Of a stretch of 64,000 nt of DNA, positions 13,401 through 24,462 are shown one piece after another. The notes under the pieces are model-generated. The model did not search any database, had not been told where the DNA came from, and was given only the letters and a program-made list of their open reading frames with translations. The position numbers were made by a program, and so were the translations under genes. Each line of letters begins with the position of its first letter. The first letter of the stretch is position 1. The stretch is from Lytechinus variegatus (lineage: Eukaryota; Echinodermata; Echinoidea; Temnopleuroida; Toxopneustidae), in assembly GCF_018143015.1 (NCBI RefSeq), contig NC_054743.1:28306934-28370933 (forward strand), read 5' to 3'.

Positions 13401-15934
13401 CACCAATCGTTGGAAGAAGTTTTACAGGAAGCTCAGTAACTACCACCCCTTCCGGAGGACAAGCGGGTACACCAGCAGTGCAGAACGTCAGGGTCACTGG
13501 TGGCAGTTTTTCCGGAAATCCAGTGGGGACCCTGGAGTCAAGAGAGGGTGTTGTGATCAGAGGTGATGGTAGCCGTGGAAGCACCCGTAGTGATGACCTT
13601 AGACTTGCTCCAGGGGTGTATCAATACCAGACGGGACTGAGGGATAGAACACTTCACCAGTCCCTGAGACTTAGTTCTGACCAGAGCGCAGAGTGGAATT
13701 CTCGTTCCGCGCATCAGCGGCAAGTCACAGATGAAGGATCGAGGCAGCCGGAATCAACAATGAACAGTGAGGATGATCCAAACAGTTTGCCTCCGGAACT
13801 TTACCGTGATCAAATCAGGAGAAGTGGACATAGGTACAGCCTGTCTGATCCGACACTCTTGAGCAGGAATGCTAGGAATCGTCAGAGGCCGAGACCTCCT
13901 CCTCCCCCAGAAACGGCAACTCAGTCCCAACCGCGGGACATTTCAACAGAATTTGCAATAAATGTGGATAGTGGTGCTATGGACGAGACAGATCAAACTG
14001 TCTCAAATCAGAGAGAGACAGAAGTTCAGAGTTTTCCTTCTCAAACGACTCATTTGCATGATTCCCCTCGCAGGAGACAAACACTTCCTCCACCTTATGA
14101 AGGCAGGCATAATGTTGTTAGGACTCACTCAAGTGCATCAGCTAGAACTAGTGATGTTGTGTATCCTGCAAGGAGTGTTGAGAGTTCTCGGAATGAAGCA
14201 TCTAGGGACGAGGAATCTGTAGCACAAGGTGAATCAAGTCATTCACAAAGTATGGTCAGTGTTCAGGCAGATATTCATGAAGCAAGGACTTTGCCTAGCA
14301 ACTGGAGACCCGAACTGGTTGAAGAGTCTATCTATGAATCCATTCCATCCCTGCAATCTTCACCATCACGGGACGAGCGAAGCGGTTCTCCGGAGAGGAG
14401 AACGCAGACTGAAAGTGAAGGCACAAGGTATAGTACTAACGCAGCCGATGGCAGGACTCGTGCCATGGAAGATTACAGTGATAATATGTATAGCTTGGAT
14501 TGGAATGACCAGGCATGGAGAGGACACTCAAGAGGAGTGCAGGGGAGGGCTGGCAGGGGTAGAGCTGGAAGCAGGAGCTGGGATGAAGGGGTGAACCAAG
14601 AACAAGAGCTCCCAGATGTTATAGGGTCTGGGGATACATATAGAGAACAATCAACACAGGATGGTAGCGGGGTTGATGATCGCGAGAGGGCGGGTAGAAC
14701 TCATGCTGGTAGACAGCCACCACCATATGGGGGCAGGAGGGTACCTGCTTGTGCCCCTCCCCCATATAAGGCAAGGAATAGATCACTTCCAAACTATGCA
14801 AGACGACCAAACATGACATCGCCTCCTCCCCCTTACCAGGGTAATCAGCGGTCACCCCAGAGGAATATCAACAGAGAAGGGCATGATAGAACTTGGTCAG
14901 GTCAGAGGAACTCTGAAACCCCTGAACCTTCGGATCGGCCACTCCCTCATTGCGATGTAAGAGAGATAACAGGGCTTTCAGATAGATTAAGAAATGAGGA
15001 TGTATCCTCAGACAATAATGGCCGAGAGCGAGGTGTTCAGTTAGATGATAGAGCCTCAAGGGGGGTAGGGGGAAATGAGAGATATGACAGGAGGTCAAAC
15101 ACATTCCGTGATCATCCGCAACCAACTATATCTCATTCATTGCCTAGACTGGCTGTGTCGTCATCACTAGCTATTTCCCCACCATCTTCGACTTCCTCAG
15201 GGAGGCAACCCTCGTCAGTGTCTCCCAGCTATCCATCTTCGTCACTTTCATCTCCCAGACAGTACCCAACATCACCGTCGTCTTCATCTGCATCATCAGT
15301 GACAATGACATCATCGAGACAACCCTCGGTCCCATCCGCCACCTCCTCTCCTTCAAGTTCTTTCAATGCAGTGTCTCCTAGGAGAGCAAGGGCTGATCTT
15401 CTCGCCCGCATCGCAGGACCAGCATCGCACCCTCCGCCTCCAAACACATCCCTGTCATCCTCCAGGAACTCTCAGGCAGATTGGGAAGCAGACCATGATG
15501 TATCGCGAAACAACCAGTACCATAATCGTCCGCGTCCCGTTGCACCAATCCGTTCCTCTCCGTTATCCGTCGTTTCATCGCAACCTCAGCACCCTTCTAA
15601 ACCATCTCGCATCTCCAGAGCCCCTTCCCACAACCGAGTCTCCCCATCCCCCAATCCATCCACCGTCCCTCTCCATCCCCTGTCGTTGCCAGGAGCCACA
15701 ACAACTCAGCCACAAACCTTACTGCAATCCTCAAGCAATACTTCCAAACCGGACATGGTGTCCAGGAGTAGAACTGATGGGAAACCTGCTGCAGAGATTC
15801 ATCCCTTCAGGACCGTTCGAAGCACTCCTGTGAAGGCACAAAGAGCCTATGTGGCTACCAAGGCACTCGCCAATGCCCTCCAGAAAGGGCAATTGAATGA
15901 TCTCTTGGAGGAATATGAAGAGACCATTATTTGA
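7115..15934 (+). CDS. FAM189-like: FAM189/ENTREP-like tetraspan protein with PPxY-rich tail (six coding exons)
   Basis: Exons 7115-7462, 7894-7953, 8927-9070, 9929-10066, 11528-11696 and 13293-15934 join in frame, with phase 0 junctions except the last (phase 1), giving about 1166 residues. Four hydrophobic helices lie near residues 79-101, 107-128, 141-163 and 190-215, with a Cys-containing loop between helices 3 and 4. The remaining 900 or so residues are Ser/Pro/Arg-rich and disordered. They carry PPxY motifs in exon 5 (PPSY) and in exon 6 near 13360, 14087, 14717, 14756 and 14825. A SLSDPTL motif at about 13839-13859 and a helical C-terminus also recall vertebrate FAM189 proteins. Known ENTREP members are endosomal membrane proteins that recruit ITCH-type ubiquitin ligases through PPxY. 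The first in-frame ATG after the stop at 7061 is at 7115; ATG 7130 is an alternative. Vertebrate relatives are shorter, so the long tail is unusual. The family call rests on layout and motifs remembered from the family, not on a search. Confidence 0.72.
7894..7953 (+). CDS. FAM189-like: Coding exon 2 of the FAM189-like gene (20 codons)
   Basis: This short exon reads ELFVGIMGYTALKRPHKRFL. It lies between a CAG acceptor at 7891-7893 and GTAAGA at 7954, both phase 0. It completes helix 2 and adds a basic loop whose 'KRP' resembles the same point in vertebrate FAM189 proteins. Confidence 0.75.
8475..8607. mobile_element. 133-bp fold-back MITE with CCAGG duplication (FAM189-like intron)
   Basis: The left end GACCTGTTGCATAAAAC and the inverted right end GCCCTTTGCATAAAAC form terminal repeats. 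Both are flanked by CCAGG (8470-8474 and 8608-8612), read as a 5-base target duplication. There is no coding capacity. It lies in the intron between coding exons 2 and 3. Confidence 0.7.
8927..9070 (+). CDS. FAM189-like: Coding exon 3 of the FAM189-like gene
   Basis: Forty-eight codons lie between a TCTTAG acceptor and GTTAGT, both phase 0. They encode helix 3 and the extracellular/lumenal loop with two Cys residues (in DYECTLL and IARCNVV), which could pair. Confidence 0.75.
9929..10066 (+). CDS. FAM189-like: Coding exon 4 of the FAM189-like gene
   Basis: Forty-six codons lie between TTTGCAG and GTAAGT, both phase 0. They encode helix 4, which ends in a Cys cluster (CYGCC) at the cytosolic face, a plausible palmitoylation site. 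A fold-back repeat begins about 10 bases beyond the donor. Confidence 0.75.
10079..10327. mobile_element. Fold-back MITE just after the exon-4 donor
   Basis: The left end (CCATCTTACAAAGAGTTATG) and the inverse of the right end (CCATCTTAAAAGAGTTGCCA) are terminal inverted repeats. A second paired patch near 10101-10135 and 10284-10300 extends the arms. It starts about 10 bases after the GTAAGT donor at 10067. A second copy lies at 10706-10978. Confidence 0.65.
10706..10978. mobile_element. Second copy of the same fold-back family
   Basis: The left arm holds GTAAAGGGTTATGATTGATC then 'ctatggaaagcc'. The inverse of the right arm gives GCGAAGAGTTGTGAGTGATC then 'ctgtggaaagc'. The order of blocks matches the element at 10079-10327, but the sequences have diverged. 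Both lie in the same intron. Confidence 0.6.
11068..11147. repeat. Inverted repeat around CAGCCGTTT
   Basis: 'aacagccgttttatta' at its left and 'aatttaaacggctgt' at its right pair as imperfect arms around a loop of about 45 bases. It may be a small fold-back relic in the intron before coding exon 5. Confidence 0.4.
11528..11696 (+). CDS. FAM189-like: Coding exon 5 of the FAM189-like gene
   Basis: The exon has 56 codons plus one base, from a TTATAG acceptor to GTAGGT. It encodes the start of the cytosolic tail, with LPSYEE and PPSY motifs, the latter a classical WW-domain ligand. The leftover G joins AT of exon 6 to give Asp, keeping the frame. Confidence 0.7.
11797..12399. mobile_element. 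603-bp TTAA-bounded non-autonomous transposon, copy 1
   Basis: It begins TTAAAGGTCAAGTCCAACCC and ends in the inverted form (GGGGTGGACTTATCCTTTAA), so the ends are TTAA-AGG...CCT-TTAA. A copy of exactly the same length lies at 51225-51827. The inside has no coding frame. It includes a TGACGTCAT near 12206 and an ATTTGCAT octamer near 12224. TTAA targets are used by the piggyBac and Kolobok superfamilies; the AGG end fits Kolobok better, tentatively. It lies in the intron before the last exon. Confidence 0.75.
13293..15934 (+). CDS. FAM189-like: Large last coding exon (about 880 codons) of the FAM189-like gene
   Basis: The open frame begins upstream at 13208, but the CTCTGCAG acceptor at 13285-13292 and the phase-1 donor of exon 5 place the exon start at 13293. 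The sequence is low-complexity Ser/Pro/Arg with five PPxY sites, an SH3-like poly-Pro run (PRPPPPPE) and a Ser-rich block around 15150-15390. A more ordered, Ala/Leu-rich C-terminus follows before TGA at 15932. There is no intron in 2.6 kb. Confidence 0.8.
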
Positions 15935-18400
15935 CTGAAAACTAATACATCTTGTCGACAATTATGATGAAGTTAATCTTGCTTAAACTCAGAAGACTGT
16001 ACTAGGAGGGTGGAAAGGGAGATTGAACAATAATATTTACTCCTTAACTTTCTTTTTTTTTATCTAAGCCTTGTATTTTGGAATCAAAGGATGATTTTTG
16101 TATTCGTGATCAAGGATCATGGTATAATAAAAGTTTATTTTAATATGCAATGTAAGGCTGACATGATAAAAGATTTAATCTGATCCTGTAGGTTGTGGAT
16201 CATTACTAATATTCTTAATGAAGATTTTTTTTTCAAAACAAGATCATGATGGCTTGTGTCTCAAAACAAATAATTGGCAAAATCTCAATAAAATTGAGAT
16301 TTATACATTTCGTTTTTTATTTTCATTTTGAACATCATGTACTATGTTCTTGTGCGGTTATGCAGACTCTTTTAATTGTTTGTTTTATTTATTTTTTAAT
16401 CTGGATGAAGAGGAACTGGAAATGGTTTGAGATTTTTTTCACGCTTGAACAAGAAATGAATATGGTGCTTATGATTATCAAAAGATGTTATTTAATGTTC
16501 AAAGTTATTTTTATGTAAAATTTGTTTTAGTAAAAATCAGCTGAGTTCAAAATTATTTATTTCTTCCAGAAAAATAATTTTGTACCAACCGTAATAGTAG
16601 TGATTTTTATATAACAAAAAGAATTACATTCTAATCATCAGCAAATAATCAGTAATAGATATTAAATGTTTACGCATAAATAGTCAAACAACTCAGTTTT
16701 ATATTTTATTGAAACATTTCATAGTTAAATCATGATTATCCTAATTAGAAAGAAATTATACAGATGATAATTATGATGATATTATGAATGGGTTTTAAGC
16801 TATTCTGTATGAATTTAAAGTACAAGTGGGTTTGATATTTTTGTTCAACAACTCATTCATGATCAATTCTATGTTCTTTGTTCAAGATGATGATATACAA
16901 TCTTCTAAGTCATGAACCATTGCAAGAAAAAAAGATCAGACAGAAAATAATCATAAATCTTATTTTTTTAATAATAATATTTGAAGTAATGTTGACTGCA
17001 GGTTTTCAGCTGATGGGTTTTAATGTTTAGTTTTGCCAGAATAATGAAGGTATTTTGAACTTCCAAATAGCATAGAGTATGATTAAAGTTGATAAAGTTT
17101 ATTTGCCTTTCACTTGCCTATACTTTTCCAAAAGCCATATCATCTGGTAATGGTTAGTTTCTTTTGAGTTTATTTTTTATTGGATATGCTTTACTCACAC
17201 AATATTTATTCATGTTCATTTCCTTTAAAAAATTATACAATGCTGGTTTATATATATTGTGATACAACATTTTAAATAGGCCATGCAATATGTGTACTAA
17301 TGGCTTCTTAAGAAATATATCTATATAGTGCATTTTCTTAGTTTGTAATTTATTATTTCTACACATCAAATAATGACAAGCATTATACTTGCCTCAGTTG
17401 AAGAGGATTTCCAAGGGTGAAATTGATTATATTTCTTTTTTACATATTGTTGAATGAAGTTGGTGTTGGTATTATTTAAATATTTCAGACTTATTTCAAA
17501 TTTAAACTTGTGATGCATTAGGATGGTGATTATTTTAGGGGTTTGGGTGATTTTAAACTTTTATATTGAAATAATCTTTGCAAATTTACATTTTGTTGAT
17601 CAGTTGGAAAAAAATATTTTTCAGTTTGTGTCTTAAGTGCAGCATGCAATTTATGTTCAAACAATTCAAAGGAACAGTAAAAGAGTGAGTATAATGAAGT
17701 TGGCAGAAAGTTTGAATGCTTTATAAATCAATGAATAAGATAAATAAATTGCTAAATGAATAGAATTTATCTAGCAAAACAAAAAGTTAATAGCTATTTC
17801 ATGAGTCTCAATAAATGTTTATTGATGATAGTATTTGAAGGAATAATTTTTTGGGGGGACAGTAATGGCCAACATGGATATTTTTTCTCATTTATTTTAT
17901 TTGTAAATATTTTTTAGAGTCATTTTACATACAGTTATACATCTATGGTTGTATAAGTTTCATCGATTTGACAAAATGAGAAAGCTGAATTTATTTGAAA
18001 TATATATCCTTTATGTGCACATATATGCCAAATTCTAAGAAAATCAATACGGCATTATTATGTATTGTTTTCTATTATGACATTATGAAGTATTAACGTC
18101 TCTCTGTTATTGTTACTCACACTGTTCACATGTTATTGTTTTAGGATTGATGCAAAAAGATGTGTTATTTTGTTATTTCTTGTTGGTTCTCTTATTCCAT
18201 CAAACAAGCATTGTTTGGGTATTTAACGAACAAATTATCAATGATGATGATGATGTTAATAATGGTGATGAAGATAAAACATTTTTATATTATTATTGAT
18301 CAAAGATGAATTTCAGTAATGATTTGTATAAAATAATCCAAATTGGTATTCCAGATTTGTGTCTTTGTTCTGATCACTTGCAACTACTTGTGTACTCTGA
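15935..18400 (+). other. 3' UTR and AT-rich downstream flank
   Basis: The stretch is strongly AT-rich and has no convincing coding frame; a short frame near 16246-16518 has no domain. The first few hundred bases are probably 3' UTR of the FAM189-like gene. The 3' end cannot be fixed from sequence alone. Confidence 0.5.
16126..16131 (+). terminator. FAM189-like: Candidate polyadenylation signal AATAAA
   Basis: This is the first AATAAA after the stop at 15934, about 190 bases downstream, followed by a T-rich stretch. Other AATAAA words occur further on (for example near 17808), so a longer 3' UTR is possible. Confidence 0.5.
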
Positions 18401-18413
18401 CATGTGGACCTGG

Positions 18414-18540
18414 GGCATGTTACATGAAACGTAGCGATTGAGCATGGAGCTGATTTTTACAATTAATTACACACAGAAATTAATGCAATCAATCACAAAA
18501 ATCACCCCTGTGATCAATTGATAGGTTTTGTGTTATGGGA
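18414..18540. mobile_element. 127-bp MITE with CCTGG duplication
   Basis: The left end GGCATGTTACATGAAACG and the inverted right end TCCCATAACACAAAACC are related. CCTGG flanks both sides (18409-18413 and 18541-18545). It appears to belong with the elements at 8475 and 50311. Confidence 0.55.
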
Positions 18541-18599
18541 CCTGGTTGAAGATTTTTAAATTATATAACCTGAATGGTAGGAAGTTTGAGATATTGTTG

Positions 18600-18835
18600 G
18601 AATGTGATGGAAAGAAGAAAAGAGACAGGAGAAACCAAAGCTGGAAAATGAGAGAAAAGTGTTGGATACAAATGTCATAATTAGACAGAATGAGGTACAG
18701 AGAGGGGCAAAAAGTAAGGGAGGGGAGGGGAATAGAACGGGAGATGGAGAGGGGATGGGGAGAAAAAATGGGAATGAAAGAAACAGAGAGGGGGAGGAGG
18801 AGAGAGAGAGAGTCTTGTCCATCTGGAAATTAAAG
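18600..18835. repeat. Purine-rich (GA/GGGA) low-complexity tract
   Basis: The + strand is almost all A and G over about 230 bases, ending in an AG dinucleotide run near 18800. Open frames across it are by-products of base composition. Confidence 0.7.
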
Positions 18836-19691
18836 GATAAAACATGAATTTGAGTAAAATGAATACTGGATGTGTTATAATAGAAAGTTGCCCCTCCCAG
18901 GCCTGTCTATGAAAATGAACATGTTGCTTGCGCTGTGTTTTAATAAAAATAATAATCAGCTTGCATATAGCGCTTAATACATCGGAACGACGCGACGTCT
19001 CTAAGTGCTTAACAGATATATTTTACCCCATGACCATGAAGAAAAAAGAATGCAAATGATTGTATAAACGGATTTCTTTAAAAAAAAAATCCTTAGTTAT
19101 AGATTCCTTTAAAAACAAAAAAACATGGTCAATCCAATTGGGGCCTTAGCATGTTCAAGTGTTGGTTGACATTCTCTGCCCATCTGAGCCAGTATGTAGT
19201 TACCAGGTTAAGATTATGTAATGCCAAAAATTGATACGTGGAAGTAGGTGACAAAATTATCCACTCCGCTACTCGTGGTCGGGCATCACAAAAAGGGGGT
19301 GGGCGGGGCAACCAAAAGATCGATTCATTGATGATTATCTGAAAAACGGGTAGTGTAGTCAGCCATCAACAAGTTTTCAACAGGAAAATGGTTTTCGTGG
19401 ATTATTATGCCTATTAATTTCGCTCGTCATTTTTTTTTTTTTGGGGGGGGTGCCGCCTGAAAAATCATGGATCTGTCCCTGAGTATATATATAGTACAAA
19501 TTCAACGACCGTTTTTTTTTTATCACTTTCTATTCTTTCTCTCCCTCATCTGATTTTTAATCACTTGAACAATAATGTAAGGGCAGTTTCCACCTGAACC
19601 CAGCATGTGGCGCCGACCCCCCCCCCCCCTTCATCCGGTGTTCCATCTGCGATTCGGTCAGAATATCTTCTTGACTGAATTTCATAACGTG

Positions 19692-20103
19692 TAAAGGCGA
19701 CCGCACACCTTACGATTGATCTTCGACCCGATTTCAGAATAAAATGTAGTAGAATTTGATGCTTATATTTAGACTTGGAATATCTTACTGTGTAATGTTC
19801 TAAATCATCGCACGAATACATATGTTCAAATCCGTGACTATGCTATCATCCTTCTCAGAACAGAATAAAATCGAATTTAATATGTAGTAGTAATGACGTC
19901 ATAGCAGTCGTATGATTTGCTACGATTTGAAACTAATTTGGCCTTTACTCCAAAATAAATTCAAAATGGTTATATTAGTATTCTTTCAATCAATTTAACC
20001 TCAAATAAAATGATATGTTCCGTTCATATTTTTAGAAAATGAGCAAAATGCGATTTGTTCCAAAATCGGATCGTGAATATTCGTAAGGTGTGCGGTGGCC
20101 TTA
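19692..20103. mobile_element. About 410-bp MITE with long terminal inverted repeats
   Basis: The left end AAGGCGACCGCACACCTTAC and the inverted right end AAGGCCACCGCACACCTTAC match at 19 of 20 positions. Pairing extends through 'gaycCGATTT' further in, about 40 bases. No coding capacity. The flanking duplication is unclear. Confidence 0.8.
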
Positions 20104-20522
20104 AAATGCAACGAAAAGTACAATGTGTCCCCGAGCGTCATCTGCAAGGGCGCCATCACAGGGTATTTTCGTATTAAGTTCTGGCTAACTAACTCCCAAC
20201 CATGCTCTCAACTTGACGTACTAACATCTATTGTTTACGACTACTCTTGTCAAATATCTGATATTCATTTGTATTAATTTGTCGATAACAGACACGAAAG
20301 GAGAGGACTATTATGATCTTGACAATCCCTATTCAAAATCTAATTTTGAAGCACGGTTAACTAAACTAATTAATATTAACATTGAATTGATGATGATAGT
20401 GATCGTGGATATGATCTTCTTAATATTTTTTACATAATCATGTTTAACATCATCATCATCATAATGATAAGATGATAATAATGATAAAAAAGGAGAAGAA
20501 TATTAATAGTAATGATCATAAT

Positions 20523-20733
<211 letters not shown>

Positions 20734-20744
20734 TCCAACTCGTT

Positions 20745-20925
20745 TAATGCCAATTTATCCGATTGCCAACTCGTCTACTATCATGTGAGTCTATCATCAG
20801 TTCGTCCACTTTCCACATTGTCTTATTGCCAATTCGTCCTCTCACCACTCCGCCTCATAACCAGTTGGTCCAATTGCCACTTAGCCCATTTTGGACGAAG
20901 TGTCAAACTGCCGATAAATCCATCT
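20745..20925. repeat. Half of an 'attcgtctaat' fold-back family
   Basis: Degenerate units such as 'gccaattcgtcc', 'aaccagttggtcc' and 'aactcgtctac' occur in succession. The same units form two fold-back elements at 42.6-43.07 and 43.49-43.87 kb. Here mainly one orientation remains, starting right after the TAG array. Confidence 0.6.
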
Positions 20926-21718
20926 TTTAATCTTTGGAAAAATACGGATAGTAACGGTATAAAACCGTGAAGTGTATAATTTCTACCTTAACTTAAAATT
21001 GTTCTCAAAATTTAGGTTGACCAGTAATACTTCAAAATAGAACAAACGAGATAAAACCGAGAAATAAAGTTTTATCAACAATGCGAAAAGTGCCATAATA
21101 TCTTTTAAAAATAAACAATACATTTAGAGATCAACAGTATTTGATACATTAAAAAGTGTTGAAAGATATTAACCATCCTTCATGTCAAGGCATACAATGA
21201 ATATCGTTGACTTAGTTGCAAGGGCGCCATCAAAGATCGTGTTTTAGAACTTTGTACTTCATCTTGTTTTCCGTGAAGTACTCCGCAAAGAAGTAAACAC
21301 TCGGGGCTCAGGCCTTTTTTTTCCTTTAATTTAGTTTTGACCGAAGTACTTGTGGAAGATGAACACTAAAAGACAACCAGATAGCGATTTTTAAAACAAG
21401 ATAATGGAATGAGGGCGTTACGGTAATGTTCTTAAAAAATATTTTAAAAACAGCTGCTAAATCTCTGTTTAATCCATGTGAAAATAAAACCATTAATAAC
21501 AGGACTAACTGGGTGTGTATTTTTTTACCAATATGCCTATAATTCAGTTAATAAGATGGAGAGTAAACTTTTTTTTTAGAAGAAACAATGTCAGCAATGT
21601 AAATTGATAAATGAAAGAAAAAGTTTTTATCAAATCTGGATAAAGCACAATGTCGGGGGGGGGGGGATAAATATAAAATTTTCACGTGAGAGGTATGCTA
21701 TCCCTTTTTAATATAGAT

Positions 21719-21776
21719 ATCCAAGAAGCACACTAAATTATAATACATGTATTATGATTTAGTGTGCTTCTTGGAT
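21719..21776. repeat. 58-bp near-perfect palindrome
   Basis: Arms of 29 bases pair without a loop; only the 21739/21756 pair (T·G) breaks symmetry. The centre is ATAATACATGTATTAT and the outer arm holds CCAAGAAGCACACTAAA. No target duplication is evident. It may be a tiny fold-back transposon or a palindromic amplification. Confidence 0.85.
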
Positions 21777-21963
21777 TGGAGTTGAAACTGAATTTGTTGG
21801 CCATGCCATTATGTTTGTTTTCATAATATGTGGAAGAGGGGGCTGCATTAATTGATTGTAAGATGAAGTACCCCGCAGAAGAACATCAACAAATGAACAA
21901 ACACACAAAACATCACTTTGCAATCCGATTTCGAAAACGTGTTAACTGGTTTTATTTGTTCTG

Positions 21964-21991
21964 TTAGTAGACGTAGTAGTAGTTCTACATG

Positions 21992-22024
<33 letters not shown>

Positions 22025-22038
22025 AACTACTACTACTA

Positions 22039-22111
<73 letters not shown>

Positions 22112-22114
22112 AAA

Positions 22115-22213
<99 letters not shown>

Positions 22214-22220
22214 AAGAAGA

Positions 22221-22276
<56 letters not shown>

Positions 22277-22314
22277 GTAGTATATAGGTAGTAGTAGTAG
22301 TGGTAGTAGTAGTA
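21964..22314. repeat. (CTA)n-(TAG)n microsatellite with strand switch, about 350 bp
   Basis: A short TAG run (21964-21983) is followed by CTA triplets (about 21992-22037), then a long TAG run to about 22314 with GAA and AAT interruptions. The CTA and TAG blocks are reverse complements and can fold on each other. Frames through it are not genes. Confidence 0.95.
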
Positions 22315-22994
22315 GCTGCGTCAGCATCAGCATTAATTGTCATTATACATTTTTAATGTTCATTATCGTCTCGTCATGACTATCGTCATCATCATCTTTA
22401 TCACTTTTTTTTTCGAAAATTGACATGAAGTGATTTTCAGACTATTTTACATTTTTCACAAGGAACTTCAAACATCTTTAATGTTTTCTTCAGAATGATT
22501 TGTATTTTCAAAAGTAAATTTGATTATTTCACACTTTTGTAAGTTTTGTATTAAAATAAAGCAAATATCTAAAGTACATTGGTGCACTGAATATTTTGCT
22601 GCCTGGATACGGAATATTAATCTACATCCTACTGAAATGACCATTAGATAGAAATTAATCAAGCAGGATTTGAAATTCGTGGAAACCGTGAAAAATTGCG
22701 ATTCATAACGAGAGTGATAGGAAATGTTTTCCAATGTATTTCTTCCTTTGACCTCAGCCGTTCAAAGCCCTATTGTCGCGTTGCTAAATCGAGCATTTAA
22801 AATGATTACCACAACACGTTTACGCTCTATTGTCCTGCTCATAAGATTATTTCCCACAATATTGTGGCCCTTTCCGGAAACAGGGCAATCAAGGAGATGT
22901 ATTATTATTTTTTTGTACTATACATTTTAACGCGGAGGTGTTATAAGATCATGAATGAATTTATTCAGTTCGATTGTAAGATTTTGGAAAAGTG

Positions 22995-23082
22995 GTCGAG
23001 AGGGAGGGAGAGGGAGAGAGAGGGGCGGGAGTGGGGGAAGAGAAAGGGGAGGGGGAGTGAGTATGTGTGTGAAAGAGAGTTG
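22995..23082. repeat. GA-rich tract
   Basis: A purine-only stretch of GAGAGGGA-type words on the + strand. No coding meaning is seen. Confidence 0.7.
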
Positions 23083-24323
23083 TTAGTTGTTATTTGTTTA
23101 TTTGCACCTTTTAAATAAAAAAAATGTATTTTTTAATGTACTATATATTAATTTATATCTGAATGTCCTCCCTCATTTCTCGTTCGTTGTAGTTGTTTGA
23201 TAATATTTATTTCATGATTTTACGTATCATTTTATTCGAAATGTTATGTAGGCCTAATATCTGTTAATCGAGTGTCTTCGCTATGCCAGATCGAACGTTG
23301 ATATTTCAACATCTCTAACAAAAGCTGCATCATGGGACCATGTTGCAGAATGCATCCTCTTACCATTAAATTATGTGCCTTCCTCTTGGTTTTACTAAAT
23401 TAACATTAACGAAATATGAAACATTGATAAACAAAATTCACCAACCAACCAAAGTATATGTTTTCAAAGTCGTTTTATATGATGATATGTGTATCGTCTA
23501 ATATAATAACACTCATACTCGGAAAATTAGATGATGTATTGTTGACCTCTGCCGAGTGTTTTACTGTTTATATACCGTGGCGAAAAACACATAACTGAAG
23601 CGTGTGGGCATGGACAAATATACATTTACCTTTGAATAAAACAAACTAGGTCACCAGATCGTGAAAGCAGTTTGGTCTGGGGCATTTGAAAGTTTTATAG
23701 TCCAGGTCCTTTTGTTTAGGGGCATACTGCTTTGATGGCGGGCCAGACGTGGTCAGGCCTTGACCGCGATAGCCTGACCATCATGACCATTGTCCTGGTC
23801 TTGCCAATAGATAGGCGATGAGGATGGACGTCTAGTCCGCCGTGCATTGTAATAGTTCTACCCATGTTCTACAGTGTTCTATGTTTATACGGTCTAATAA
23901 CAGTATAAAAGAAATGCAATATAAATCTTCTTTGTCAGATATATCAATTCTTTTCCATAAAGATTACAATGTCTAACTTTCAGAGAATTCAGTTGAATCT
24001 TCATTAAATACACTGTTGTGGGGATGGGGTATTTTAGGGAACTTCGTAATAGATAATGGCTGACATATTATGTGAAATTTTTAAATATGAATATTAACTA
24101 GAAAGTTTTAGGTAGAATTAAGTCAAATTACCTGAAGTGTAAATGTGATTTCAAATTGTCATTTGATAAAATAATAATTGTGTGCATTCCCTTTGTTTTT
24201 GATATATGATATATAATAATATCATAATATGTATTTTTATATTGATTTTAATCTGTTGCATAACGACCATGATGAAAAACAGTTGTGCCGATCACGTTTA
24301 ATCATGTCTATAGTAAATTCAAA

Positions 24324-24462
24324 TAAATCAATAGATAAATAAATAAATAAATAATTTGATTAAAAAAGTAAATAGATGAATAAATAGATAAATAAATGAA
24401 TGATAAATAGATAAATAAACAAATAAATTAATAAATAAAATGAATGAATAAATAAATAAAGC
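24324..24462. repeat. (AATA)n microsatellite
   Basis: AAATA/GATA tetranucleotide units with interruptions over about 140 bases. Confidence 0.9.

Noticed and set aside
15171-15961. Minus-strand frames opposite the large exon
   Set aside because: They lie antisense to a well-supported coding exon and have no domain.
21848-22343. 161-residue poly-Leu frame and companions
   Set aside because: These are by-products of the second TAG/CTA array. A stop-free triplet repeat is open in several frames at once.
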